Shown here: piece by piece, positions 35,403 through 47,230 of the stretch | Layout: each line of letters begins with the position of its first letter | Numbering within the stretch: position 1 is the first letter of the stretch | DNA from: Lojkania enalia | Taxonomy: Eukaryota; Ascomycota; Dothideomycetes; Pleosporales | Assembly: GCA_010094045.1 (NCBI GenBank) | Contig: ML986589.1 | Location: forward strand, 379,974-443,973 | Direction: 5' to 3' | Length of the DNA stretch: 64,000 nt | The notes under the pieces: generated by a model | What the model was told of the DNA's origin: nothing | Database searches by the model: none | The model's input: only the letters and a program-made list of their open reading frames with translations | Position numbers and translations under genes: made by a program

Positions 35403-36124
35403 ATCAAGTAGTATGCTTCGGGTTCCCATGGGATTGTGGCCGGTGTAAAAGTGGATGAATTCTATCACAACATCGTGTAATTAGTTACACGTATTAGCTT
35501 AAATACAACACCTGTACAGTCGTGCATCACTGTTTTCTACATCGTGCTCGTTGTGTTTCTGGGCTATTGGTTAGCAGTTTGCAGGATGAATGTCAGTTCC
35601 TTCTATATCCTCTAGAATAGTGTCTCCGGTCAGATGACAGTCTCAATGCACCATTTGAACTCACCACAAATGGGTGTCGGATCAAGATGCGCCAACTATC
35701 GTCAGCCCAAAAAGCAGCATCCGCCAGGCCAGCTAGACAGGGTTTGTCCGTTTAGCTGTGCAGTCTGCAGGAGATTCCGCAATGGAGAAAACGTGCATAG
35801 CCCAAAATTTCTTACGACACACCATTGAAATTACCACAGCGGATGTACTATCAAATGTATGCGACCGAACGTTGGTGGCACCGGCACAGTATATTCTCGT
35901 CGTGACTTATGGAAGCTAACTTCCCTAGTTCCTCGGCCACCGCCCACTATCGACGCGTTGAACCTCGTATCGTTCGTGGAACGTATTGATTGGTCGTCTC
36001 CCTTCAGCGACGTCAGAGCTGCGCTTGCACCAGCCGGAGCTGAAATGCTAGGAATCCACAAGCCAGGCTGTACCCGTTTTAGACGTGCGTCAAGCCGCTG
36101 CATCAGTGCACGAGGACACTTACA

Positions 36125-36325
36125 CTAGAGTAAGAAGCTAATCTGCGGCGCATCGCTCGGCAACCAGAGCCTATTTTCTCCCCTGCCATGGGAAATCCAC
36201 CCATCAATGACTATATTCGACATAGTTACTAACCCAGTGGCTAAGCATTCAATCAAGTATCCAACCAGGGATGTCAAGGATCTTGAAAAGCCTCTAGCAA
36301 TGTCGCCGCTAATGTAGCGCCGCAA
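36125..36325 (-). pseudogene. possible relic of the end of a fungal NLR/ankyrin-type protein
   Basis: The 66-residue minus frame contains the piece DGWISHGRGENRLWLPSD. Many fungal NACHT or NLR-like proteins end with a W-I-x(n)-LLWLPPDYR element, and this resembles it. There is no start, no upstream domain and the frame stops soon after. This is a weak match made from memory of the family and could be chance. Confidence 0.2.
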
Positions 36326-37443
36326 CCATCGAAGCCGACCCTCCGACGCCTTATTACTATGATGATTTACCTGGGGAGCTTAATTCGTAAACCCGCGGCG
36401 GACTTGCTTAGCCTCGTCATTCAACAGTGCCAAAGCCGATGGTTCCATCGTTCATTGCTCCCCCGCAGCATCGACCAACAAATCCCCTCCTCCCAAGGAT
36501 GAGGCGACTCCGACTAAATTGGTTCCTTTAGCTCAACCCGAGATATCCGCGGATGCTACCTCTAAGGATGATACGAAGTCAGGTCGCAACGTATTTGCGG
36601 CCGCTATCAGGAGGAACTTCAAATAAGTTTTAATCTAGTTTTCTTTAAATTGTGATATCTTGGTAATAGAGTTTTTCGGTTTTGAAAATTTAGAATACCT
36701 ATTTCTGAGCTCTACGGTGTCCAATCGTAGTGCCAAACACACTGCAGCGATCTGGTGTAGAACTCCTCGAAAATCAGACAGTTAATAAATATGTTCAAAT
36801 CATCATCTCAAATCTACCTAGACTCAACATATATTTTGATATTGGCTCTTAATACTACCACTATGGCCAGAACTATGACCTCCCATATCTCACCCTTATC
36901 TACATTATACTTTGGTCTCGTTACCTAGCCAAAACGCCTATCGCGTAGCCCTTTAACATTTAAACAATTTGGGGAACTATTATGGGTTTATAAGCTCGAT
37001 TTTTAAACCAGTTAGAGGATTAACAACGTAAAACGGCCAAAATAGACCTTCACATCGCTAAACTCCCCAAATGACTGCTGTTATGGCTAGTCATAGGTTT
37101 AGTAGTATTATAATTGCTCCCCATTAGATTTATACTATAGACTGTGAAGCATCGGGGCAAATGAGGAAGAAAGACTGTGTTGATTAATATCTATAGAGGA
37201 TCAAGGCTATTTATACCGTCTGTTCCAGGTATCACATGACATCAGGGCTAATCCATAATAGGGATCGTGCGATACATATAACCTTAAATAAACCCTTCAA
37301 TGGAGCTAACTAAATTTCTAGTTTTACTTTCCTCAACTTTGGTTTCATTAGGACCCGCTCTCTGAGTGTACTTCGTGATCAATACTGTTCCCCAAATCTT
37401 CGCTTTGTCTGATAACCTAAGATCTCCGTCTGTGAACTCCGCG

Positions 37444-37590
37444 AAAACCGCCAGCTGTACAAGAATAACTATCTAAAACAGCCAGCAGTCCGCAACCAAG
37501 CAAAAATAGCTAGCCACGCAAAAATCGCCAGCTTTTGTAGATATACACTGCGTAGAAAGGGGGAAAACATCTGACCAAAAAGGCCAGCTG
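37444..37590. repeat. cluster of five AAAA(A)nnGCCAGC elements
   Basis: GCCAGC or a one-base variant (GCTAGC) preceded by A4-5 and zero to two bases occurs at 37450, 37481, 37509, 37527 and 37583. Two copies extend to the palindrome CAGCTG. Confidence 0.6.
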
Positions 37591-38466
37591 ATCATACAGA
37601 CAATATTTGATGGCAACCTCTTAGGGCCCGAGATGAGCCCTGATTGGGACTCTTCGCCTGTGTACTCTGAGAAGATTCTCCTCTATGCATATCGTTCTGC
37701 CTAATGTGGTTCTTCCTGGAGTGCGAGATAACTATTGATCCAGGCCGCTACAGGAATTGGAAGTATGACCTTTTGGTAACTTCGCTTGCTGCTGAATGCG
37801 TCATGAGTTTCGAGACTTCTAGAATGGTCGTGGGAACTGAGTGGTTTTCTAGTTTGATCCTCATTATTCCTCCTATTGTGAATGTTTGTAGAGGCGGTCC
37901 TGAGCGTCCTTGTTCTTCAGAATCCGTTACAGTAGCAAGTAGCTGCACTACTCTTAGAGACGAAAATCTGTGTTCATCTGGTTGACCTGTTTGCGTAACG
38001 CGTATCTGATCGCAGCTTGACCTTGTATTCTTCGTTGCTCTGTTTTTTTACACATCCTATGCTATGGCGTCTATTCACGCTTCAGCTACATTTGGAGTAC
38101 CAGTAATTAGAAGGACAAGTGAGTTATTCTGTCAACTCAATCGTTGTGCTATCTTCATAATAAAAGTTAAACTCGGCAATAATGCTAGAGGCGACTGCTG
38201 CAAATACGAGGATTTTACGAGTGAGGGAGTTAAACATTGTTATCGTTATTATACGGAAAGTGGTTAACTAGGAACGATAATCTGTATAGAGTAGTTATAG
38301 AGCTATTGCTACCGTTAACTAGTTCGTATTTGGCGTCCTCAAACCTTGAAATTAACATTGAGATTGGTCATAGTTGCGTTGTAGAGGCTAACTTCACGTA
38401 GTCCGATGTAGTTTGGAAAGTCAAAGATACTGTGGAGAGCAGGTAGAAGACGGTGTAAATGGAGGG

Positions 38467-38514
38467 ATAGCAAGTGAGAGATGATGAGAAATAGCAAGTG
38501 AGAGACGATGAGAA
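38467..38514. repeat. 24-bp tandem duplication
   Basis: Two adjacent 24-base units, 38467-38490 and 38491-38514, differ at one base (T to C). This suggests a recent slippage or duplication event. It is not in a gene. Confidence 0.9.
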
Positions 38515-38818
38515 ATTTTCCCTAGAACAGAATGCAAAGCTATGAAGGGCCTTTTATAGTTTCTACTGAAAGTTTGAACTGACGGTACTTGTTTTCATTT
38601 TCTAAATCTTTATGGAAAACCAGTCCTCAAGCAGGATTAATTCCCGCAACATGCAATTAAAAGCTTCCGGAAATTGTAACTCAATTCCACCTATGTGCCA
38701 ACCTACTCCATGAAACTTGCCACGCCCCATTAAGAGGTTCGATGTGTTTGCAACCACAGCAATCAGCCTATTGTAGGCATGATTTCTATTTGATGTCAGC
38801 TGTCATGTGGCTGAAGAG

Positions 38819-39121
38819 TCAAGTCGTACTAGTGCTTAGCTTCGATCCTATTCGACTCGTAACCAACATTATCCTAAAAGGGACTTCTAGTACTATAAAG
38901 CAACTAATCGGGTAATTTTTCAAAGCCCAAGCATAGTCTGCTATTCCACTTATATCGACCCTAAACAGGAAACAGATGATTGAAGATATAACTGGAGGCA
39001 TTAGTATCAAGCATATTGCCATGATTGATGTACGTCTTTGGTTAATCGCCGGTAATATCCTTGCTTCGGGTACGACTTTCGTGACTTCGGTGGTCTCTAG
39101 CCTTTTATAGAACAGTCCCAA
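38819..39121 (-). pseudogene. possible membrane-protein fragment (MFS-like tail)
   Basis: A 100-residue minus frame has a segment PEARILPAI followed by two hydrophobic stretches. Many DHA1 transporters carry PEARL or PEDRLPP before TM8 or TM9, so this may be a decayed transporter fragment. It begins at TTG, not ATG, and no partner exon is visible. Confidence 0.2.
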
Positions 39122-39340
39122 TGTGTATGATGCGACAATTCAACTATTCAGTATCCGTGACGAGCACCACATCTCCTAAATACGGATCTTAAAGCGTTTC
39201 AATGCATTTTTCATTGCTTTAACTTCTTTTCCAGATACCAGAAAATTGCTCAATTTAATACTACATCGACTATCCTAAAACTCCTTCTCTCGTTTATCTA
39301 CACAAGCAATCTCCCTCATCTATCCTGTGAAGAAATAGAA

Positions 39341-40383
39341 TCAACCAAGTGTGTACGCCTGGGCGCCTCCATTGTTCGACCAGATCCCACCGCTGGCATA
39401 GGTCATTGTGGCATCTGCAAGATCCACGTACACAGGTGCAAGCTCAGCTGGTTGCCCTACACGACCAAGGGGAAGGGTCTGGGGAATTTGGTTTAGTAAT
39501 TCAGTGGTTAGGCCTGCCACCGCAAGAAGAGGTGTATAAGTAAACCCGGGAGCGACCCCATTAACCCGGATCCCCTTGCTGGCAAGAGAGATTCCAAGGG
39601 TCCGAACTAAGCTGGCCACTGCACCTTTAGTGGCTGCATAATCGTGGGTCCCGGTGGCCGGATTTTCAACCACGTCGGACACAGTCCAGATGATTGACGA
39701 GCCGGGTGGCATGCATTTGACGGCGGCTCGAGTTAGCCAGAAACCAGCATAGACATTGGTGCGGAAGACGGTGTCCCATTGCTCCGTGGTATATGTGGTA
39801 ATGTCGTTATTCAGAATACCGGTTGTTCTACGCATAGAAATTAGCTTCTCCTACTATCACACAAGTAGCGGAGTGTTGAGACCGTACCCTGCATTGTTGA
39901 CCAGAATGTCGAGGCCACCGAGTGCTTTCTCTGCCCTCGAGACCAACATTGTACAGAATTCCTCATCAAGAAGATTTCCAGGAAAGCGTACAATTTCAAT
40001 ACCTTCTTTTGCAAGAAAATTGGCAAGGTCTTCTGCATCTGGTTCTTCGTCGGGGAGGTAGTTGATGGCAACTTTAGCTCCCTCTCGAGCCATAGCAATA
40101 ACAGTTGCACGACCGATGCCCGAATCGCCTCCCGTTATCAATGCATGGCGACCATGAAGACGCCCGCGGCCTTTATAACTGTGCTCACCGCTAGCTGGTT
40201 TGGTTGTAAAGTCTCTCTGTAGGACAGGGAAACCTTGCGGGGGAAGCGATAGCTCCAAGTCGCTGAATCGAGTTCTCGGATCGATCAAGATAGGGTCTAG
40301 ATGGTCCTATTAAGTGGAGGCTTATGCATTTAGGGGATAGGGCAAAACGTACTTTGAGTGGATGCTGAGCCAGTGGATGCCAT
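39341..40383 (-). CDS. short-chain dehydrogenase/reductase, YhdF/general stress protein 39 type
   Basis: Three exons on the minus strand, 40383-40353, 40296-39888 and 39827-39341, encode 308 residues. The cofactor motif is GGDSGIGR (66-73), then LVNNAG near 141-146, catalytic Ser197 in WTVSD, and Tyr210/Lys214 in DYAATK. The spacing between Ser and Tyr is 13, as in classical SDRs. The N-terminal arm with IDPRTRFSDLELSLP and SYKGRGRL is typical of the fungal and bacterial YhdF group, which has an extension before the Rossmann fold. The substrate is unknown; NADP(H)-dependent carbonyl reduction is likely. The first exon is only 31 bases. Its acceptor could be CTAG (used here) or the nearby ATAG, which breaks phase. 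The end of the protein, SNNGGAQAYTLG, lacks the usual VTGG but is close. Confidence 0.88.
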
Positions 40384-42157
40384 TTTTGTGCTTATCAGGG
40401 GAATACTAGTTTAGAAAATGAAGTTGCTTTGATTTAGTTAACTGATGAAACTGAGATGATAGAAAGAAGAACCTCTGCTCTACTTTTAAACCCTTTTATA
40501 TCGCGAACGCAAGCATAAATGTCTCGGTTAGGCAAGGAACTGATTCTGTCTGAATTTGTTCCATTATGAAAGTGGCAAATGCCATAAATTGCTTTCGAGA
40601 AATCACACGCGGGCGGCCCAACACTCTCAGCCCCAAACTTCGTGGGGCGAGTGATAGATGCTGGGGTGTCGCTCTTGGCACCAATTGCTTAAAGACTAGA
40701 ATGTATACGAACCTAAAAGTTTCATGGAAAGCGATGAATGAGTGGCTCATTCGATCTTTCTGCATTTCTGTATAACTACGAATCAACAGTCCTTCCAATG
40801 CTAGTATGGCAAGACCTAATGCGTATCACGCGCGAAAAAGGTTCTTCTGCGTCTTGGCTCCCACGACGAGAGTAATATATTCCAATAGAATGCCGACATC
40901 TTGTTGCTGTGGCGCGGATAAGAGCGGCTTTATAGGCAGTAAGCTGACTAGAAAGCTGTGCCAGAATGTATTCCTACAACAACAGTTCGCTCATATGACG
41001 CAACCACCACGAATCATATCATGTCAGCCTAGGATCAAATGATTCCAATACCTATCACAGGAACAGAGTAGATGTAGAAAATTGACTCAGAATATTCCTT
41101 GCTTTTGCACTAGAGGATTATTGGGGCTGGGAATACATATCCGCGTGAGATTGATCTGAGCACGTCTACGCCACTGTAGCAACCATGAGAGTGTGCAACA
41201 AATCTTTGGGGCCTCTTGAGGCCCCCAAGGGCACCTGTAACATTTCTGAGATTCGAAAGAAAACCGTTTGCGAAGGGATTTGTGTTGAAAGTGTAGAATA
41301 CTCGAATAGATCCTGCCATTAAGAATATTATAACTCAATGAACACTAGCTCTTTATATGGTACTCCATATAGTTCCTAGAGCATGGATGGAAGTCATAAT
41401 TGGGGCGCCGTATTATTACCCTTGTAAAACTAGTTGGGTTTGGTGGGTTGGGAACGCCGCATCTCGCACTTTGTGGCGAAGGCCTATCGTACGGCGTAGA
41501 GTTTGCAGAATGTGATCAATCCATTTGCCACTCGAGCGACGTGCTAGCGTGCAGCGGATTTTTCATCAATATCTAAACGTATGATGCATTTGCGTTTATC
41601 TACAAAAGTTCTGGGGTCCTGAAAATGAAGAGTTAAGACGAGTTGTAGGGACAAGTAGCACAGAAGATACAACCTACTAACTGCACATTCAAGCCCCATT
41701 GGAGTCTCAAGTAACATCCTGATAACTTCAGGCTCCGTAGCCTGCACAAGTAGTTTTAAGGTTATAAACATTATTGCCCATACGGAAGCCACTTTCTTTC
41801 CTACTCAATTTCTGGTTGTACGATAAGATATTCCTCGTTTGCGCTAATTCGAATTCTACGATGATTAACCGAATTTCTCATGCCTAGGAGTATAAGATAC
41901 AGTGCTAGGCTGCGCGCTTTATTTGATCGGCTATTTACATTCGGTTGTGCGGCATGCCGCTAAGCCTTCAAATAGTCCACAAATCAGCTCAGATTATCCG
42001 CTCGATATATGACCTTATACTACTATCTTAATGATGCCAACGCAATATGCTTCCCGATGCCAAACGTTGGGAGACCTGCACGGCCATTTATAGAAACGGG
42101 GTGCGGCTTTCGCAATTGGCTCAAAAACAAACATCATTGTCCTCATATTCTGTTAAC
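40384..42157. other. intergenic between SDR and AA9 gene, 1.8 kb
   Basis: This contains the SDR promoter and the AA9 promoter. One minus-strand frame (40496-40798) has a weak transposase-like HTH piece and is listed separately. I see nothing else coding. Confidence 0.45.
40496..40798 (-). pseudogene. possible transposase HTH relic
   Basis: The 100-residue frame contains FKQLVPRATPQHLSLA and then LGRPRVISRKQF. Tc1/mariner-like transposases in fungi have an HTH followed by a GRPR(K/V)(I/L)S linker that starts a second HTH. No catalytic DDE region or terminal repeat is visible nearby. The match is short and uncertain. Confidence 0.25.
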
Positions 42158-43228
42158 ATGGTATTTCTTGCACACGTGGTCGTAGTAATTCTAGCAATAT
42201 TGGTGTCAGATAGCAATTCACATTGTCAGTTCCTAGTAAAGGATTTTTTTTTTTTTTTTTTTTTGGCTGTAACGAGCGATTAATGAAGGCTAGACATGTT
42301 CTCGCGTCTCATTGTAAACCAGACCACTTACCCAGACTGGAAATACGTTCGGTAATATCTAGGTTTCAGCTTCCATCTCTGGAAACACCTCCTAATGTTT
42401 GAATAGAGATGTAGATGAAGACCCAGTATTTGCTGGCAGCGCTGATTTCTTGGGCAAAATGGCCCCGCAGTATGACATCCACAGCCCTAACATAACATGT
42501 GGCCGCTCTGCTTTCGCATCAGCAACTCGGACTGAGACTGCAGATGTTGTCGCAGGGTCGGAGATGGGGTTTCGCGTGTATGCTGCCCAGAACTCGGGGC
42601 GAGAGTACTCGGTGAGCATACATCATTTCTCACGCCCCGAGAGTATACTAACCGCAAAGGCCGCAATCTTCCACGAAGGCCCGGCTCAGGTCTATCTCGC
42701 CAAGGCGCCAAATAATGAGCTGGAGAGCTTCAGTGGAATTGGGGAGGAGGCGGCTTGGTTCAAGATTGCGAGTTTCGCAGCGGCCAGCGCAACTGAATGG
42801 GCGGTCTTTCAAAAAGACTCGGTGAGCATTTTCCTCCACTTGTTATACTCAGGCCGTGTCTAGTGTAGAATGATATTGACCTCGAATAGGTTAACTTTAC
42901 TATTCCCCCGACGACTCTAGCGGGAAAATATCTCCTCCGCATCGAGCAATTCATGCCAACAGCAACTTTCAACTACACACAGTGGTATGTTAACTGCGCC
43001 CATATTAATATTATTGGACCCGGCGGTGGATCCATTCAAGGCTATGACTTCGCAAAGTTTCCGGGAACCTACGTTATTATGGACCCAGGTGAGTAACATA
43101 GACCAGCAGTTTCTTTTACAGTACGCCAGATTAACGCTGCGACAGGTCTTTGGATTACGGTCGCACAGGAGAGCCGAGAGGATCTGTTGAGCTATTCTGC
43201 ACCGGGTCCAGAGGTTTGGAAGGGCTAG
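42158..43228 (+). CDS. AA9-type lytic polysaccharide monooxygenase, secreted
   Basis: Six exons, 42158-42224, 42294-42351, 42407-42611, 42660-42821, 42890-43088 and 43146-43228, make 257 residues. The first 21 residues form a signal peptide (hydrophobic core VVVVILAILV). The mature protein would start at His22, as the copper histidine brace demands. The second brace His is His115 in IFHEGPAQVYLAKAP. The axial Tyr is Tyr197 in TQWYVNCAH, with Gln195 two residues earlier. Disulfide candidates include Cys in NITCGRS and WYVNCAH. The protein ends SAPGPEVWKG, a common AA9 ending without a cellulose-binding module. The family cleaves cellulose or hemicellulose oxidatively. The region RIEQFMPTATF lacks the His expected in RxExIALH. 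Intron 1 holds a 21-base T run; intron 3 is 48 bases and lacks a stop, so intron retention would stay in frame. Confidence 0.88.
42244..42264. repeat. T21 homopolymer in AA9 intron 1
   Basis: A run of 21 thymines lies inside the first AA9 intron, 29 bases before the acceptor. It may be a polypyrimidine tract and is prone to length change and sequencing error. Confidence 0.9.
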
Positions 43229-45434
43229 ATGGACGAGAAGGACTGATTCGAATGCTCGATGTAGGAGACTTGATAGAATTACAGAGAGCAATATGCTTAA
43301 CTCAACCCGAAACCAATATGATAGATTCAACCTCGGGTGATAGGCGATGAGGACAAAAGCCATGCTAAGGTTGTGACCTGTGTTTATTTGAAGCGCTTGG
43401 CCAGTGGATCGATTTCGTTGTGAGCTCACATGGAGAGGCGTGACACTCCCAGGGAAAACCGCACGGGTTTAGATGAAGACAAGAGCGTTAGAAACTCTCG
43501 AAAGGGACAGAAATATAGGGTCATACTTTCTAACGACGGGTCCAAGAAGCTTTGTTTCCTATATTTAGTAGTAGTATGACAGATAGCTCCATCAGCCTTA
43601 TCTCTTAGCTTTTCACCGCGCAAACATCAACCGCTACGGTAATTGATGTGTCGCTTGTGTAGGCTGTGCCCTGGGTATAGTGTATTTCTTCCTCAATCAT
43701 GAGCTCTAGTGCAAGGCTGAATGTATATAAAAGAAAGAAAATATTGTGGTTCAAAATTTGGTATTCTAAGAGCACACAATCACCGAGGCTTGGATATGAA
43801 TTGTCATGGTCATCTGCATAATCTCAAAAAGGGTGTACGAAAAATTGGGGCCTCAAGATTAAAGCACATGTGGCCGAGGAGGCTCATATAAATCTTCATG
43901 GCCTCATAACATGACCTTAGAAATGCACATCCATACTAAGCCATTCCTGCACTTTCCCTACTCTCGTATTACAAATGTAACTAGACCCACCGTATACCCT
44001 ACACACCACCTAGAGTCTGAGCCCTATGGTTCTCGATGCCTAATCCTCAACAAGCCTAGCTATCTCTACTACTGTTCCACTCGCTGTCGCCGTCACGTTG
44101 AGGAACTACCCTCGTTGGCTAGAACACAATCTGAAAGTGACGTGTTTCCGGACGGAAAAAAGACCAAATGCGATTCGTACCCCCGGAACGGTGCAAAGGC
44201 AGCGTTGATGCTGTATACGAATCCCCAGTGGAGGTAGGTAACATCGTTGAATGCAACGATACATAACAGTCTATGAAGCATCCCCTCTGGGGTCACGGCT
44301 ACAGCCGATCGCCGATTATTATTATAGACTACGCGGAGATTGAGAATTCCCTCCTGCCTTTGTACTAGCACCCTATCACTTATCCTAGAACAGGGTACAG
44401 TAATATGCCTTTCGGAGAAACCACCGGAGTGGTATCCCAGGTGTGCGAGATAAACTCTTTGCGCCTCCTGTGAACTGGCCTAACATTGCAGGACAAAGGG
44501 AAAGGTAGTAAAGATGGGAGAGGGCACAGGGGAGCGAAGATAATGGAAAGGGAGAAAGCAAGTAAAAGTGGGCGGAGGGCAATACTTATACTTCTCACTA
44601 GGGGCTCCGCTAGTGCGTCACGTAATGATTGGTGGACAACATGATTCTACTGCGCAGGCCCCTAGAATCGGGCAAAAGCAGCTGGAATTTCGGTTAGGAG
44701 CTAATAGGCATCTGCATATCGCTCAGTTAGCTCTAAGCATGCCATTAATTTATGGTGGGAGATGGGATTGCTTCCTGTGACTGCAGGTGAAGCCAAAAGC
44801 GACGGTTCACAGACAGGCACGACTTGCACGGACACTCAATGCTGTATTTCTAGAACCATAAATATAAATTGCATTGGTAATTAAACACCTGCGTAGATAG
44901 CATGTAGTGTCTTTAGGTAGAAGTAAAAATGAAGGTACTAAGATGTGCTTGTGAGCACAAGCCGCCTTATAGACCTTGCCGAATTAGAAAGTAACAACTG
45001 CTGTTCATGAGAAGAGGTGGAGCTACAGGTATTGACGCCTTTATCAAGCATTGCTTTAGAGAACACATTTCGTTCAGTTGTAGTGGCGAATCGCAGAGCA
45101 GAAGGGCTTTGTCCAGGGCGAAGCTAGCTAAGGACAAAGCAGAGGTAGGGAACCGAACGAAGGGGAAAATTAAATTTGGACTAGAATTAACGGACTACAA
45201 CAGTAGAGATCTCGTTCAGAGGCATCTACATGAGTATATCCAAAGAAATTTATTAGTAGTGATGGCAGAATATCGTCTTCAATCAGTTGTCCTAAACCCT
45301 CTACACGTGTCAAATATTTGCTGCAACCGTTATTATCTCCATAATTCATCAAAAACAAGTTAAAGCTCAACAAATCCTTCCCTGTTCACAATAAACCTTC
45401 GTTAGAAACAGGTGTTGGTGGTACAGGCTCAAAA
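43229..45434. other. gene-poor region, 2.2 kb
   Basis: This holds the convergent 3' flanks of the AA9 and P450 genes. Several 70-118 residue frames exist on both strands; none shows a recognisable family or joins by splicing. Confidence 0.5.
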
Positions 45435-47230
45435 TCAAGAATCCCTCATCCTCACTTTGCAGAAAACATTCTTCTGCTTCACAAACCAGATATTCTCACA
45501 CTGTAACTCGACCCCCGGATCTACTAGTTCAAAATCAAACTTGCGAACAAGCGCTGGAACTAAAACGGAGATTTCCATAAGACTGATATTCTTCCCAATG
45601 CACGTGCGAGAGCCATGTCCAAACTAGGGCTAACAGTCAGCATATGTGGAGCCTCAATAAATCTAAGTTCGGGAACTAACCGGCAAGTAATACCTATCCA
45701 TGCTCTTCGTACTCTCCTCGCTCTGCAGCCAGCGATCCGGGTTGAATGTTGCGGCGTCAGAGCCAAAGACTTGCGTATTGTTGTGCGCGACCCATGTATT
45801 GACACCGACAACACTCTGCAAAGTACCTGTTAGTCAACGTCGTTATTTTGTGATGTGGGAAGTCGAGTTACCCCTTCAGGAAGATGTTTTCCGGCGATGG
45901 TAGCACCGCCCTTCGGAACCACGCGACCGAGCGGCAAACCCGTTACTGGATGCACTCTCATCGCCTCCTTGATGACTGCTTGCATATAGGGTAGCTTCTG
46001 CGCATCCTGGAACGAAATTTGGTCGATGCCTGAGTTGTCGATTTCGGCTCGTAGCTAGACACGATTAGTATACTACGACTGAAAATATACAATTCATTCG
46101 GGGATGCGCACCTTTGCAAACGAATCAGGATTCTTGAGCAAGAACCAGAAGACCGCACAAAGGCTAATACTCGTCGTATCGCTCCCGGCCCCAATATTCG
46201 TCAGACACGTCAAAAAGACTTCTTGCATGGTAAATCCCTCTGGATCCTCCGCATTCTTCTGCAGCGTCTTCGCCAAAAAGTCATCTGCGATTCCAGGCTT
46301 CTTCTCCACATCTCCAAACTCCCCAATACGCTTGTCGATCTGCTCCGTCGTGAAGTTGCGAATAACCGGGTTCCCTCTTTTGAGTAGTGATTGTAATTTG
46401 TGGATGAGCGGGTGGAACTCGGAGTAGATGCCGACGTCGGCACAATGCTGAAGGTAGGCGTGTAGGGCGGGGAAGAGGTTGTGGGGATCGTGACCGTCGT
46501 TTAGGAAGCCAAAGCGTTTAGCGACCTACATTGCTCAGCCATTCATTTCTATTCACGTTGAGTGGAAATGTTCTTACGGTGATTAGGCCGATAAGATCAA
46601 ATGCATAGCACTGTAGCCAATGTTGCAGATTGATCGTCGTCCCATGGTGCGCAAATTCTCTGAATCGCTCTGTTAACAGAATGGTACATTCGTTGACACA
46701 CGGCTCCATATGTAGTAAGGTTGTCATGGAATATAGAGAGGCTACTTTTCGGCGGAGGATAGCGTGTGTTCGCGCATTTCGGTCTGTGAAGAGGTCGGGG
46801 ACGACTGGGTGGCCTGAAGCGTAGTACCATGGCGACTACACCTGCATTAGTTCCCGAATCGTGCCTTACGGGTATAAATGCAGCATACCTTGTTAAAATT
46901 TGTACCGTGTCCGTAAATGACTTTAATAGCTTCGGGATCATCTACGCTAAACTCGTTGGGGGCTATCCGTACAATTGGTCCTACAATATATAAACATCAC
47001 CTAATTACGAGAGAATTTAGTTTTAGATTAGTACCATATTTCTTGTGTAGCTTGATATTCGTTTCATGGAAATTGCGCTGTCGGACTTTCTTTAAGTACC
47101 AAAGCCTCGTCAATCTCGCGAAGAAGGGTCCGGGGATATTCTGCTTCGTGCTTGAGTACAGCTGAAGCAAAAGACGACAAAATGAAAATAAGAATGCAGT
47201 CGCAAAAACTATAGTGATCGGAGAGAGCAT
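45435..47230 (-). CDS. cytochrome P450 monooxygenase, pisatin-demethylase-like group
   Basis: Seven exons, 47230-47035, 46980-46889, 46835-46578, 46525-46112, 46054-45872, 45815-45681 and 45623-45435, give 488 residues; all phases agree. An N-terminal anchor (PITIVFATAFLFSFCRLLL) precedes the proline-rich hinge NIPGPFFARL. P450 landmarks: GPIVRIAPNEFSV, I-helix GAGSDTTS (294-301), K-helix ExxR in IKEAMR (Glu350, Arg353), NPDRW, and the heme loop FGHGSRTCIG with ligand Cys434. The FGxGSRTCIGKNISLMEI form and the AGxDTT set resemble CYP57/pisatin demethylase relatives and many secondary-metabolism P450s. Donors include GTGCGC and GTTAGT. It diverges from a membrane-anchored SDR across 0.9 kb, hinting at a shared oxidative pathway (inference). 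The substrate is unknown. Confidence 0.94.

Larger units (their letters stand above)
35403..39340. other. gene-poor, AT-leaning region, 3.9 kb
   Basis: No intact gene can be supported. Minus-strand frames at 36125-36325 and 38819-39121 may be relics. Plus-strand sequence near 36430-36623 reads as a plausible protein C-terminus ending in NVFAAAIRRNFK before TAA but has no start. Short repeats occur at 37444-37590 and 38467-38514. The stretch from about 36640 to 38560 looks the most AT-rich of the window, as RIP-decayed transposon DNA does, though I cannot compute indices here. Confidence 0.45.

Noticed and set aside
35190..35468. 92-residue minus frame over the acidic tail of the giant gene
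   Set aside because: Antisense of GAT/GAA repeats, which gives hydrophobic Ile/Leu by chance.
42392..42711. minus-strand frames over the AA9 exons
   Set aside because: The plus strand gives a complete AA9 protein with catalytic residues, so these are shadows.
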